DNA of 64,000 nucleotides from Diphasiastrum complanatum (GCA_029204225.1 CM055111.1:16105019-16169018), one strand, 5' to 3'. Shown: positions 22,616-36,561, numbered from the stretch's first letter. The notes: generated from the letters alone by a model not told the origin. Translations and numbers: made by a program.

Positions 22616-22956
22616 CTATGGAAGTTGAGTACGAATGAGAACAAAGAGAGTGAGAGGTATACCTAATTTTCTATGCAATAGATGGCCGAGTGTGGTATTG
22701 GATGGAAAAATCCCTTTTGAGATGTTGTCTGGTAGAAGGCCGAGTGTCAAGTTTGGAAAACTTCAATCAATCATGAGGTGTAAAATTGCTGAAGAAATAG
22801 TGAAGCATCCAATGTGGACACTATTTTCTATATCAATTATGAAAGCTACTATAAAACCATAAAAAAGAGGTCTATATATACTTAGGATAGAGATTATTCT
22901 TAAGATGGATCAAAGTAGTTTGGTTAAATCTATGCTAAAACTAGTTGAAGAGGGAG
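22616..22956 (+). mobile_element. Copia integrase C-terminal piece to polypurine tract
   Basis: VVLDGKIPFEMLSGRRPSVKF is the conserved post-core integrase motif. A short unassigned stretch then leads to the purine-rich AAGAGGGAG just before 22957. Reverse transcriptase and RNase H are missing, so the element is internally deleted. Confidence 0.75.
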
Positions 22957-23060
22957 TGTGAAAAATTGTCAGCTAGTTTGTTGGTTTATTGGCATTTTTG
23001 GAGGCCAAAATAAAATCTCAACTTAGAGATAAGTTCATATTTGTCAATAAAGGCTTCTTA
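22957..23060 (+). mobile_element. Start of Copia 3' LTR (truncated)
   Basis: TGTGAAAAATTGTCA follows a polypurine tract and matches the start of the LTR at 18997 (TGTGAAAAATTGCCA). Similarity fades quickly, so only the beginning of the 3' LTR can be supported; the end given is approximate. Confidence 0.5.
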
Positions 23061-23408
23061 CCATCAGGTAGCTCAACCAAATTTCAAGTCCTCTTTTTTG
23101 ATATGAAATTATTTCATTATGATGAATGTAATTCAGCAAATAAAAAATAATTTCAATTGATGCAATCTACTATAATAAACGACAATCTTTTGATAATTGT
23201 AGAAATTTAGAATGCAACATTTATTAGTTGAAGGTTTAGAAAGCATTATTTTTAAAAATCCATTGAAAGATGTAGGATATTAAAGGGAAATTGGAGGGAG
23301 GTTTTCCAAGGACTAGCTTAGCTCGTGTAATTTGGGCCAATTGCAATGTATAGGTGTCATCTCTCAATACGGTAATGATAGCCTCAGCAGCCATGAAGTC
23401 ACCATACA

Positions 23409-23440
23409 TTAGGGTTAGGTTTCGGAAATCCTTATAAATG
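23409..23440 (+). promoter_or_regulatory. Promoter of the RNF113-like gene: telo-box and TATA box
   Basis: TATAAATG (23433-23440) sits about 190 bases before the start codon. TTAGGGTTAGGTTT at 23409-23422 contains the plant telo-box (AAACCCTA on the other strand), and a second copy (TTAGGGTTT) lies at about 23506 in the presumed leader. Telo-boxes are known from plant housekeeping and translation-related promoters. Assignment is by position and motif only. Confidence 0.55.
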
Positions 23441-23551
23441 GGTGAGCGGGCATGGGCGTCTTCTCAATCACAGAAAACATTTAGAGCAGCTTTTTGGCAT
23501 TAAATTAGGGTTTGCGAAAAACTGCAGCAACAGCAAAGAAGAAGGACAGCT

Positions 23552-23614
23552 ATGGCGGACGCAACGCACCTTTCTCAGGAGAATCAGGCGTTTGCGAAGG
23601 AGGTGCAACTGTAG
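23552..23614 (+). CDS. Upstream ORF, 20 codons, before the RNF113-like gene
   Basis: Starts MADATHLSQENQ and stops at TAG 23612-23614, ten bases before the main ATG, in another frame. Its context ACAGCTATGGCGGACG closely matches that of the main start (GCAACTATGGCGGACG), suggesting a local duplication of the start region. If the transcript begins near 23460, this uORF would be translated first and could limit main-frame initiation. It could also be a chance frame. Confidence 0.4.
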   Translation: MADATHLSQENQAFAKEVQL

Positions 23615-23624
23615 GAGCGCAACT

Positions 23625-26600
23625 ATGGCGGACGAACAGGAAGCGCATGCGCTGAAAGAAGACAATCTTCCCAGTATGCAGTAGCTTTTTTTTGAGATAA
23701 TCTCTTCTTTCAACCCTCCCAGTAATGTTTTAGCTTTCAGAATCTGCTAGTGCATATAGTTTTTTCTGAGATAATCTATTCTTTCAATAATCCCTCCCTG
23801 TATGTTCTAATTTCCGATATCTACTGGCGCATTTAGTTTTTGTCTGAGATGATCTATCTGCGTGGATATAATTCAAAGCTTTTTATGAGAGAGCGAGAGA
23901 TTATCAGACACAATATCAATTGACAATGAAGGATGACAATGTTCTGCTATGGTGAAAATTGAACTTTGTGATAAGCATCTTCCTGTCTCTTTATGGAAGT
24001 TATAGGTTTCCAGGGTTTGATGCGTGTGGATAGTTTCTTTTTCAGAGAAGGATGATACAGTTTGCACATTCTTCAAAAAATCAACTAAAAACAAAAACAT
24101 GAGGAAGCGGATGGCAAAAGAGGATGTAGATGAGGAAGCCCCTACACTTGTACATAGAAAGAGCATCAGAAGGAACGAAGGCGCTCTAGAATTTTCGACC
24201 GGCAGCTCTCAAAAGCAGCATGCGACTGACGAGAAGAGCTTGAATGAGGAAGCTAAAGCTGGCAATTTCTTCTATGAATCATCTAGACAGCTTCAGACTG
24301 AAACTGACAGCAGGGCCACTGCGATTAACGAAACAGAGACCGAAATCGACCGGGATGCTCGGGCTATTAGGGAAAGGGTTCTTAAGCAGGCGGAGGAGAG
24401 TTTGAAAGGTGAAGGGGCTTCGGATAGTAAGGTTTACAAAGGGATACATGGCTACACAGATCACAAAGCTGGTTTCAGGAGGGAGCACACAATTGCAGGA
24501 GAGAAGGCTGGTGGAGCGCACGGACCGCTAAGGGCTTCTGCTCACATAAGGTGGTCTGTAAGATTCGATTATCAGCCTGATATCTGCAAAGATTACAAAG
24601 AGACAGGTTACTGTGGGTACGGAGATGCTTGTAAGTTTATGCATGATAGAGGAGACTATAAGTCAGGTTGGCAGATGGAAAGAGAGTGGGAAGAAGCTGA
24701 GAAGAAGAAGAAGGCAAGGCTCGCACAAGGAATTGAGGAGGGGACTGAAGGAGAAGAGAGTGAAGAGCGGGATGATGATGATTTGCCTTTTGCTTGCTAC
24801 AAATGCAGGCAGCCATTCACGAATCCAGTTGTTACAATCTGCAAGCATTATTTTTGTGAAAGTTGCGCTTTGAAGGTACTCTTCAACATCTCTGTAGATA
24901 ATTTGTTAACTACTTTTCTAGATGACCTTTTTTAATTGATAACTCTCTGAAGTTTCTTTTTCCCGTTTTGATTTTGCATGTTACGTAACTATGTAGTTTC
25001 ACGCTTGCAATTTGATATTTTTTAATGTCTTTCTGCTTTTAAGTGCATAATTGCAAACATAGTTACATTGAAATGCGTTCTGGATGGGACAATATTCCAG
25101 AACAACATCTTTCTATACTACTGAATGTAGCATGGATAAACAAACATTTTTCTATTTTTTAATCATAAATAGGTCCAAAGCCTGCATATTTCAGTGCTCA
25201 TTTTTTTTTGGAGAAAAAGAGTGGGAGAATCTACATGAGTTTTGGCTGTAGAGAGTTGATTTAGCAAGTTGTGGAGGCTACAGGAAGCCAAAACCACTGA
25301 GGGAAGGCTTGTTTCAAAGCTAGAAGCAGCTGCAAGGTGTGTGTGTGCATCGTACATGTGTTGTGGTGGCCATAGAGAGAGATATAACAATTCCGATTTT
25401 TTTGGGCAGCTTGTAAAGGGTTTTATGTTTGCAAGCTGTGGAGGTTACAAGCATACATTGTCTTATGCTTTTATGCAGTCTTCAGGTGATAGAAGTGTTC
25501 TCATACAATCTAGTTTTTTATCCATGCTGATCAAAGGTAGGCAAGGCCTCGTCTCCTACTGGCATGGGGACAGCAGCTGGCCAATAATGCGGGCATACTT
25601 TAGAAATTGACACTTGTCTGTTCACCGGTTGAGCAGGTTCACAAATTTGTGGATTGCCATGTGGCAGAGTCAAAAGATTGTGACATCTTAATAAATCTTG
25701 AATCAGTACTGTCACACTATATATCTCCAAATTGTCAAGAGCTTTCAGTTGCGTGTGCTTCTTGGGTGTCAGTCAGCGAGTCATCGCAGAGTCCAAATTT
25801 GCATGGGTAATCTTGGGTCAGGATTACACGGATTGATGCTCCCAGTGTAGGTACTAGGGTTAATGAGAGTGCATGCCACAATGTGTACTGGTGAGAGAGG
25901 GGGCTTTGTGGTGCCAGAGCGAGGTATACGTGTAGAGGGGCAAATGCCCTCTGCACGTCGTATATCTAGAGTGATGCTTGATAACCTGCTCTACCTGACA
26001 CACCTACATGGTTGGTTAGCCGGTTATTCTACTGTGGCAATCTCCCATTTGCATTGGCTAACTCTTATGTGCCAATCATGATTTCATTGCATATAGAATT
26101 GCATTAAAATGAGAAAAAGTTCAAGAAATTTGAAAGGTGCTCATAATTTCAAGAAACATCATAAATAACTAAAAGTAGCATCAAATGAAGGCACGTGAAC
26201 CAAGTATGACAACAACCCAAAGCATATCATGTCCTCGTGAGCATTGAGAAATATTTGTAATGAAGTTACATTGCAACATGTCAAGGTGCATCCCGAATAG
26301 GCTGAGAATGAAGTAGTCCTTGTGATTTTATCATATTTTACCTTTTCACATATCAAGCAAGAGGAATCATAGTCTCAAACATATTTTATGATTTGGAGCC
26401 AGCAGATTTTGTTTTCACGTGCAGCATAATAAACGTAAGTGGATGAAACTCCATGACGTCTTGAGAAAGGAGAATTACGGGACTCTTTAAGTATCTTCTG
26501 TCTCACCTCTTGACAGCTTCAGAGCAGATATTAATACTTATATGAACATCCTTTTTATGATGTCAAATGCTGCAAAAAATCACTACCTGCAATTTTCTAT

Positions 26601-27864
26601 TAGCACCCCAATAGTAGCTAAACAATGAATAACTCTCAACATGGAACAAGAAACTGTTCCAAGAACTCAATATGTCTGCTCTAAATGTCAAATTGTAAAA
26701 AATAACATGAGAAAACATTGTACTAAAGAACCTTGAATAAATCTCAGAGATATGAGAGGGAGAAGAGCACACTAAAAAATCCCCCAATAAGTGGCATGTT
26801 GGTGAAGAGCTCCTCAACACCCAACATTAAGAATTAGACTCCAATTAGTTCCATAATAGAAAGACAAAAGAAAAGATAGAATGTTCTTAAGCAATTTCAA
26901 CCCCTCTAAAAAGTCCAACCTAGCTGAAACCATATCCTTATGGAAAACACATAAACCCTACACAAGTCGTGACCAAAGTCACACAAGAACACTGACACAA
27001 CAAGGAAGAGATGTCACTGAGCTGATCAAAATTTAATAAGCTGACAGAAGATTAAGTACATTGCTGAATCAATGCCGATACTCACCTAATCTCATCTATG
27101 TTGAGCTGTTACTGATATCAAGTGTATTGAATATATCCTACCCTACACTCTCAAAAAATCACTTGAGAAAGATGAGGCTGTGGATTCCTATTTCTACTAT
27201 ATTTGGTTACTACATGGTTTTTAGAAAGAGTACCAGCATTGATCTTCATTTCTCCTGCAGTAGGTTGGAAATTGACAATGAAAAAGACTAAGAGAAAGTT
27301 TACCACTTGATGACGTGGGTGTCGTAACAATCTGAGAAAACATGGGTCCAAGGACCAAAAGGCCCCCAACCTAAAAAGACCTAGGTCGGCGGGCCTTAGA
27401 GAGTCTAGATGCATGTTGAATGTCTTTCCTCAAAATGATCATTTTATATGTGTGCCATTTTTTTTTGTAATGAATTAAGGGAGTCAATTTTGAAAGGCAT
27501 TTAAAACCTAGACTAGCCTAAGTGCTCAACTTTCTCACGTGGGCACCTCACATCCTATTTGTATGACCTTGTGCACTGTTCGTTTATACGTTACAGTCAT
27601 TTATAAATATATTGAATAAATAACGATTGATGCTTTGACAATGATTGCTAATTGCTTATTTTTTTTGGGAAAGCATGTGAATTTCTGGAGATCAGGAATA
27701 CTTATTGGTTTACATGTATTCTTGATTTGCAGCATCATACAAAGAATAAAAAATGTTATGTCTGCAACAAACCAACAAATGGCGTTTTTAACACTGCTCA
27801 TGAGATTCTGAAGAAGATGGAAGCTGCTAAAGCTTCAGGACGGGGTAAAGAAGCACTACATTGA
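23625..27864 (+). CDS. CWC24: CCCH and RING zinc-finger splicing factor, RNF113/Cwc24 family, three exons
   Basis: Cwc24/RNF113 proteins are spliceosome-associated factors acting around the first splicing step; animal members also act as ubiquitin ligases. Exons 23625-23673, 24046-24875 and 27733-27864 join in frame (GT-AG introns of 372 and 2857 bases) to give 336 aa, close to the plant homologues. Landmarks: [16 protein letters not shown] near residue 24; Glu/Lys-rich middle; [20 protein letters not shown] starting the CCCH finger, C-x8-C-x5-C-x3-H at residues 197-216; acidic [16 protein letters not shown]; then a C3HC4 RING at residues 267-304: [15 protein letters not shown], and, from exon 3, CYVC. 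The tail is [14 protein letters not shown]. The start ATGGCGGACGAACAGG is chosen because it is in frame with exon 2 after splicing; an ATG at 24024 lies in the intron. No stop or missing ligand, so probably functional. Confidence 0.95.
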
Positions 27865-30229
<2,365 letters not shown>

Positions 30230-30239
30230 GGATGCCCTA

Positions 30240-31057
30240 ACGATGCCCTGTCTTGACATATAACTAATGTGAGAAACTCAAAATTGGCCCAATGTAAACC
30301 AAAGGTAATGTGAAATACCATTGTCCAAGTATTGAGGTAACATTGATACACCAATAGCATTCAACTCTAGGAAGCGGGAATGGTAGAAGTCTAATTTGAC
30401 CCCAAAGGTCCTTGCCATATACTTTGTAAGTTTGTAAGTATGCTCAATGAATGACACCTCAGATGTACTAACGAGATTCCTCTGGTAAGATAGTCATGTA
30501 GTATGTGCATAACAGGTGAGAGGCCTGGGAGTACCATGAAAACTAATGACCCTGAGCTTCTTGGGCATACATAGTTGTGGTGAGAACATAGTGTCAAATG
30601 ATCTGCACTTACTTTGAATGCGCTAAATATATTTCCTAAAGCAAAAGCGCTCAAGACTAATCAACGAAGGACACATGACCCCTCCTCAACTTGGCAGCAA
30701 CAGCCTGTGTCTCATACAAAAGATGGGACCTGTGAATAGTGTACCCAAATATATGTAAGAGGATACTACCTCCAATGTCTATAGGCCCTAGAAGCGTTAA
30801 AGATCATAAATACGAGTCTTCATTATCTGTACAATTATATCCCAATTGTCTCAAAATGAACATAGTCTATCCAAATGCCTTAGCAACCCCTCAACTATAA
30901 ATGAAATTAGTGCCACATCATTCACATATAATAATGTGGATATGAGAATGTTGCCAAGTCTACTCTCGATAGAACCATCTTTGTCAACGACACACTCTAG
31001 CTCATTGATAGTTACAAATAACTTAATAAGAAAAAAACATAAAACCGACAGAATCAC
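30240..31057 (-). mobile_element. LINE (non-LTR) reverse transcriptase remnant
   Basis: Minus-strand reading gives NILISTLLYVNDVALISFIV (catalytic YADD decayed to YVND), EGLLRHLDRLCSF, DNWDIIV, MKTRI, then SSYIYLGTLFTGPIF and LERFCFRKYI, the order found in the C-terminal half of non-LTR RTs followed by their thumb-like region. It continues through FDTMFSPQLCM to about GQWYFTLPL with several stops and frame changes. The endonuclease and RT fingers are missing. The element would move by target-primed reverse transcription if intact. Confidence 0.7.
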
Positions 31058-31973
31058 ATGAGAGAAGAATCAATAATCAAGATCATCAAATGGGAGGAAT
31101 GTGAGAAATCATGATAATTCGATAGTAGGTATGGTTAGCACACAAGACTCGAGACTCGAGACTCGAGAGGAAACAGGCTTTGGGGGTTTTAGAATAGTAT
31201 TTTATACTTTAGTAAATTTTTAGTTATAAGTATGCTCTATTCTCTCTCTCTCTCATGGATAGTACTATATTCCAACCTACTATATTTATAGCATTGTAGA
31301 TACACTTATAAGCTAGGTAGACTTGTTTGTGCAAATAACCTTGTAAAAGCCCCCCAATTTTTTTTTAGCACTTGTTCAATGGTGGAGATTCACTCACCCT
31401 AAATCTAATGGACAAGATTCAATTATAGAAGTTGTTTCTTCTACAAGCCAGATTGGATGGGTCTTCATTAGCCTATCCATAATGACCCAAAAAAGACTAT
31501 ATATAAATGACATTCAACTCTTGCTTTCCCCTATCCGCAAATGAAAGAGGACCTACTGCTCTTTATGCCCTACCTTCTCTTTTGACAAAGCTGTGAATAG
31601 CTATTTCGGTAAGCCTTATTGTTTGCTACTTTTTTCTGCTGTACATAGTGTTATTTTTCTATGATGTTGTTGTTAAAATAAGTTTGATCTGATTCATTAG
31701 TATAAGCTTCAAATGCGATACTGTAATTAGTGTATAGTTAATTAGCTTTACTGCATTTGGGTGTTATCGGGACGTGACCCACTATCATCATATCAGTTGG
31801 GCATTGATCTCATAGCCAGCTACTTGGGTTAGTCGAGTAGCCACACGAAGGAAAAATAGCCCGTATAGTATATATTTTGGTTTCGTTATGCTATACTCAC
31901 AGGGACATGTCCTGGGTTTGTCAGTCTTTTAGCCCATGCTTGGCCTTTTAGTCAGACAGGTGACTTTTTAGTG
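31058..31973. other. Unassigned sequence with a short tandem repeat
   Basis: No gene recognised. GACTCGA is repeated three times at 31146-31166, and a short (TC)n lies near 31243. Confidence 0.4.
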
Positions 31974-31982
31974 TGTTGACAC
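31974..31982 (+). mobile_element. First 9 bp of an older LTR, split by an insertion
   Basis: TGTTGACAC continues after the inserted Copia at 35481 as TTGTCGCGAG and ends in TTTTAACA at 35642, directly before a primer-binding site. See the 35475-35654 entry. Confidence 0.65.
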
Positions 31983-32248
31983 AGTTAGAATTAAAGTAGA
32001 ATCATTGTGCTACTGTACTGTGGGTCCTATCAGTTGATAAGGATTAGTTGGCCTCGCCACGAGGCAAGTCGACGGGACACGCATCCCGCCAACGGCAACC
32101 TAGTTCAATGCATGGGTTGCCTGAGTGAACAACTATATGTATAGTGTAATTTCATTTTGAGAAATACAGTTGCTATGTGAGCTTGCTGAGGAGAGTGTAT
32201 TCTGTCTGTGTAGCATGATCTGTGTTCATGTTTGAAGCAAATTCTAAG
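31983..32248 (+). repeat. 5' LTR of the non-autonomous Copia
   Basis: 266 bp; begins AGTTAGAATTAAAG and ends AAATTCTAAG. It matches 35202-35474 over its whole length, apart from the differences noted for the element. Confidence 0.93.
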
Positions 32249-33552
32249 TTGATATCAGAGCCGCACAGGGAGTGTACACAGTACAACATCGCCGTTGAAG
32301 AGAGCTTCAGGAGAACTGTCTTTTGAGAGTTCGGGATTTACGGCGGGTTGAAGACGGAAGGAGAAGCATTGGTGCAGAGAGTTTGGCACACAGAAGCTTG
32401 GTGAGCTTGAGACTGTGTGAGGATTCAGAGACAAGGGTTGTCGACTGAATCAGAACCTTAGCAAACAGAATTTTGAAATTCCGAAGCAGGCTATTTGGTG
32501 TTTGTTGTCAGTGTGCATTCAAGCGGACACCGTTTGACAAATGGATTGAAGCATCAGAGTTCTAACAATAGGGTGCCCTGGTACAAGGATGATGACTACA
32601 AAAAGCCATGCTCAGCCTTGGAAGGATGGAGCAACAATTGGCAACTCTCTCAGATAGCCAAAAACAAGGCAAGGGCTTTCAGTTGAAAAAACATGGATCT
32701 TGTGATGTAGGATAGCTTTTCTTGATGTGTAAAAATCTGAAGAGGGGCACGCTGGTAGGGTGAGATAGACTACAGAGGGTCGTGGCTGGCCATGGAGCCA
32801 TCAGGCTGCAGGATTGTCTAGCCATCTCCATAAGAGAGAAGGAAGAAACCATAGAGGATGAAGAAGAAGGAGACCGTGGCTATCGCGCGCGTTGATCCAA
32901 GGATTGCCATAGCATTCCTAGGTGCATAGCAGCCATAGGAATTTACTTCAGCGTGCGGGTGCAGTGATAACCATTCGATTGGAGATAAAATGATGAACGG
33001 TTGAGATCCATCTTCAAGGATGAAGCTTGGGCCGTAGGATCCACATCAATGGTTTTTGTTGAAAGTGGCCATGAATAGTTGAAAGGGACATCACCCTTCA
33101 ACTTCATTAAAAATTTTCAAAGTGAAAGTTGAGTTGGGTCCCTTCACAAGTGAAGAGTGAAGTTTCTTCAAGGTGAAGAAACAGTTCAAAAACAAGGAAA
33201 ATCCCTATTTTTGGGTCCTTTGCCCGTTTTAACCCAAACGAAAGGCTATAACCTCCAAACGAAGGGCACTCGGACTGTACTTGCAAGTACGGTACAGCAA
33301 AACAGAGTGACTGCAGCGGAGAAAGTGTTTGGAGTGTGCCAAAAGTGATTCCACCATTCCACTGGGCACGTAGTTGGGAGTTGACGACTGAGTGCATTTC
33401 TGAAGGCGACGCCGATTTGGCTTTCAAATTGGTGGAAAAGCGAGTGGCTTGGTAAGGGAAAAAATGTTGGTCATTATTTTTAACTTCTGACATCACAGTT
33501 GGCCTTGACATACTGTTTTTAGTCTACGGCAGAAGTTTTAAGCAGTTTTGCG

Positions 33553-34035
33553 ATGACAAACATGGGAGAGTCCATTTTGAGTGAAAGTAGCAAATTGGAC
33601 GGAATTTTCAACTATGCAGTGTGGAAATTCAAAATGAAAAACATACTGATGGAGAAAGACTGTGGGAAGTCGTTATAGGTGATGAGAGAAGGCCGCCAAA
33701 TGAAGCGGATATCAAAGTGTCTGACAAAAAGATGAGGAAAGCTTTGACCTTCATTAACTTGTCAGTGAAGGATCACATCATTACCCACATTTGTGATGCT
33801 GCTACACCCAGACAGGCATGGGATGTGCTAAAGGAGCAGTTCGAGACATCAAATCCATCAAGAATTATGTTTCTAAAGTCAAAGTTGAATAGTGCCCGAA
33901 TGGAACGAGGAGAGCACATTCAGACATACATGACCAGAATCAAGACAATGAGGGATGAATTGCATTCTATTGGTGAGCACATACATGATGTGGAGCTGGT
34001 GCACAATGCATTGTGCGGCATATCAGATGTTTTAT
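33553..34035 (+). CDS. Copia gag (UBN2 type), one frameshift
   Basis: Structural capsid protein of the retrotransposon particle. Starts MTNMGESILSESSKLDGI, then NYAVWKFKMKNILMEKD. A one-base shift near 33658 moves the reading to LWEVVIGDERRP, DKKMRKALTFINLSVKDHI, PRQAWDVLKEQFE, LKSKLNSARMERGEHIQTY and LVHNALCGISDV. The spacing of W, AW-L and the final G-P-like region is that of Copia gag proteins. It lacks the zinc knuckle because the deletion starts right after the capsid part. Confidence 0.88.
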
Positions 34036-35175
34036 GTCGCTTGAAGAAAGCGCTTTATGGTCTTAAACAGACACCACGTGCGTGGTATAGTAGGATTGAT
34101 GCCTACTTTCATTCAAAGGGAACAGTGAGAACACATTCTGATCCAAATCTATATGTCTTATGCTTTGATGGTATGGTTGCTTTTGATTGCTCTTTATGTT
34201 GTTGACTATGATTATTACGGGAAATAATCAAGAGATGATAGACATGATCAAGAAAGACCTCATGGAACAATTCGAGATGACAGATCTCAGCTTGATGCAT
34301 TATTGCCTTGGAGTAGAGGTGTGGCAAAAAGGACACGAAGTGGGTTTAACATAGGTGAAGTATGTCAAAGAGTTGCTGCACAGGTTTAGGTTGCAGGATT
34401 GCAAACCAGTGAATACTCCTATTGAACCAGGTAAAAATCTTTCTAAGCTTGATGAGTCACAATCATTTGATGCTACACTATATAGGCAGTTAGTAGGGAA
34501 CTTGATTTACCTTACCACGACTAGACTAAATATATGCTATGTTGTTGGCATTGTAAGTCAATTTATGACAGCACCTATGGAAATGCATTGGAAGGCAACT
34601 AAACGTATTTTGCGTTATGTGAAAGGCACTTCAGATTATGGCTTGATTTACAGGAAGCGTGATGGTTTACCTGAGTTGTGTAGCTATGTGGATGTGGATT
34701 GGGGAGGTGACTATGATGATCATAGATCCACCACAGGGTATGTATTCCAGTTTTGTGGAGTAGTTGCTTTTTCTAGTCTAGTAAGAAACAAAGTACAATT
34801 GCTCTATCCACCACATAAGCAGAGTATAAGACAATGTGTAGTGAAGCACATGAAGCTATATGGTTGAGACAAATCTTGGAAGAAGTTGGCATGAAGCAGA
34901 AAAATCCCACGACATTACATAGCGACAGTCAGAGTGGCAGTCAGCTAGCAAAGAATCCAGTGTTTCATGCGAGAACTAAACACATTGAGATTCAGTATCA
35001 ATTTATACATGAGAGGCTGCTGAGTCATGAAATTCATGTTGTTCATTGTAGCATAGAAGAACAACTAGCTGATATTTTCACTAAGCCACTTGTTGGAGAA
35101 AAGTTTGATAAGTTTAGATCAAAGCTTTCTGTACTTAAGTTTGTTGACTTTAAAGCTATGTATATGACTGTATAA
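34036..35175 (+). CDS. Copia reverse transcriptase (C-terminal part) and RNase H
   Basis: Joined in frame to gag: CRLKKALYGLKQTPRAWYSR and THSDPNLYVL. The catalytic strand is damaged (YVVD at about 34196 after a frame change). Then QFEMTDLSLMHYCLGVEVW, LQDCKPVNTPIEPGKNL, LYRQLVGNLIYLTTTR, KATKRILRYVKGTSDYGLIY and RNase H DVDWGGDYDDHRSTTGYVF, EAIWLRQILEEV, HARTKHIEIQY, QLADIFTKPL, ending in TAA at 35173-35175. Two or more frameshifts and stops make it inactive. Confidence 0.9.
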
Positions 35176-35201
35176 AAAGTAGACTCTAATTTAAGGGAGA
35201 G

Positions 35202-35474
35202 AGTTAGAATTAAAGTAGAATCACTATGCTACTGTACTGTGGGTCCTATCAGTTGATAATGATCAGTTGGCCTTGCCACAAGGCAAGTCGATGGGACACG
35301 CGTCCCACCAATGACAACCTAGGTCATGCATGGGTTGCCTGAGAGAACAACTATATGTACAGTGTAATTTCATTTTGAGAAATACAGTTGCTATGTGAGC
35401 TTGCTGAGGAGAGGGTTTTCTGTATGTGTTACTGTGTAGCATGATCTGTGTTCCTGTTCGAAGCAAATTCTAAG
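35202..35474 (+). repeat. 3' LTR of the non-autonomous Copia
   Basis: 273 bp; carries an 8 bp insertion (around TGTGTTAC) relative to the 5' LTR. It is preceded by a polypurine tract and followed by the TGACAC target duplication. Confidence 0.93.
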
Positions 35475-35654
35475 TGACACTTGTCGCGAGCCCATGCATG
35501 TTGGGGCTTTTGACATATGTACAGTTTTCTCTATGTAATCTAAAGCTTTTGTTGTGCCATCTTTGAGAGCTTGTGAGGTGTAGCTATGGTGATTGATTGA
35601 TTTGATCTGTACACTGCACTACATCCTAACAGAATTTTAACATGGTATCAGAGC
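35475..35654 (+). mobile_element. Remainder of the older LTR and its primer-binding site
   Basis: Joined to 31974-31982, this makes an LTR of about 171 bp starting TGTTGACAC and ending TTTTAACA (35642). TGGTATCAGAGC at 35643-35654 is a perfect Copia-type primer-binding site. Only about 150 bases of its leader follow before the next element, so this element survives mainly as an LTR. Confidence 0.75.
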
Positions 35655-35799
35655 GGTAGGGTGATGCAGGTATGCACGATCCGGTAGATCTATGGGATAA
35701 CATCTTTCACCAGAAAAAATAGCACTCAGAGCATCTCAAGAGAGAGGACTCTATACAGGGGTATCGGTAGTCCGGATGGCAGGAGATGACAAAATTTCC

Positions 35800-36561
35800 A
35801 GAATTCACACGTGTGGAAAATGTCCACAAGTATGATGGATCTAATTAAGCTTTGTGATTAGCACAGGTACCTAATTCTAGATTGATTAACAAGATCTAGT
35901 TCAGAAGATATGGCTTAACCACAATCTAGCATGCTAAGCATCATAATATGATAGCAATAAATCAATAATGAGCAAAAGTACAAGATATCAGTGTATTAGC
36001 ATTAGTCTCAACACGAGTTAGAGAGAGAAAGATAGAGAGATAACAAGCAAAAATTGTGTGGATCCAAAATGGCATGAGATAGCTACAAAGCTTATATGAG
36101 GAGAGCTACACATATTTATGGAGTTTGAGGTAGCTCGAGGTAGAACCACATCCATCCATCATTTAATGACATCTAAAGTGAAAACTAGAGTCTATGTGAC
36201 ATTTGTCAATTCTCATGCATGAAACTCTACCAATTTTTTCCAAGTGTGCTAGTTCTAACTAAAAATGTACAAATCATCATGCATGTGCCCATTACACTTT
36301 GTGCATGCCTTGCATGTCACTATGGATCACTTACAATTAATGCATGTGAATTGTCACGAGTTTTTGCAAGCATAATTTTGCTAATTCTATGTCTACAAAT
36401 TATATGCAAGTTGTACTCATCAATCCAAATATAACATATCCATGTAGCTTGAGTTCTATCTAGGCCAAACTTGGCATTTTGCATTTATGAACAATATACT
36501 TGCATGGTACAATATTTGTAGCAAGCCTAAAGTCAAGATGAATTATTTTTCCATTTCAACA
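35800..36561 (-). mobile_element. 3' LTR of a minus-strand Copia (lower limit approximate)
   Basis: On the minus strand, TTTTTAGGAGGAG (polypurine tract, about 36574-36562) is followed by TGTTGAAATGG at 36561, the usual TG start of an LTR. The LTR end towards 35800 is not certain because no second copy is present for comparison. Confidence 0.6.

Larger units (their letters stand above)
31983..35474 (+). mobile_element. Complete non-autonomous Copia with a gag-RT fusion
   Basis: A 3.49 kb element with both LTRs (31983-32248 and 35202-35474), flanked by the 6 bp duplication TGACAC (31977-31982 and 35475-35480). LTR ends are AGTTAGAATT and AATTCTAAG. I count about 19 substitutions plus a 1-base and an 8-base gap between the LTRs, roughly 93% identity. 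TGATATCAGAGC at 32250 is a diverged initiator-Met primer-binding site; TTAAGGGAGAG before 35202 is the polypurine tract. Gag runs straight into reverse transcriptase, so zinc knuckle, protease, integrase and the first part of RT are gone. It would need proteins from another element to move. Confidence 0.93.

Noticed and set aside
24024-24045. ATG at 24024 as start of the RNF113-like protein
   Set aside because: It precedes a good acceptor (ttttcag at 24045), and splicing from 23673 gives a continuous family-like N-terminus.
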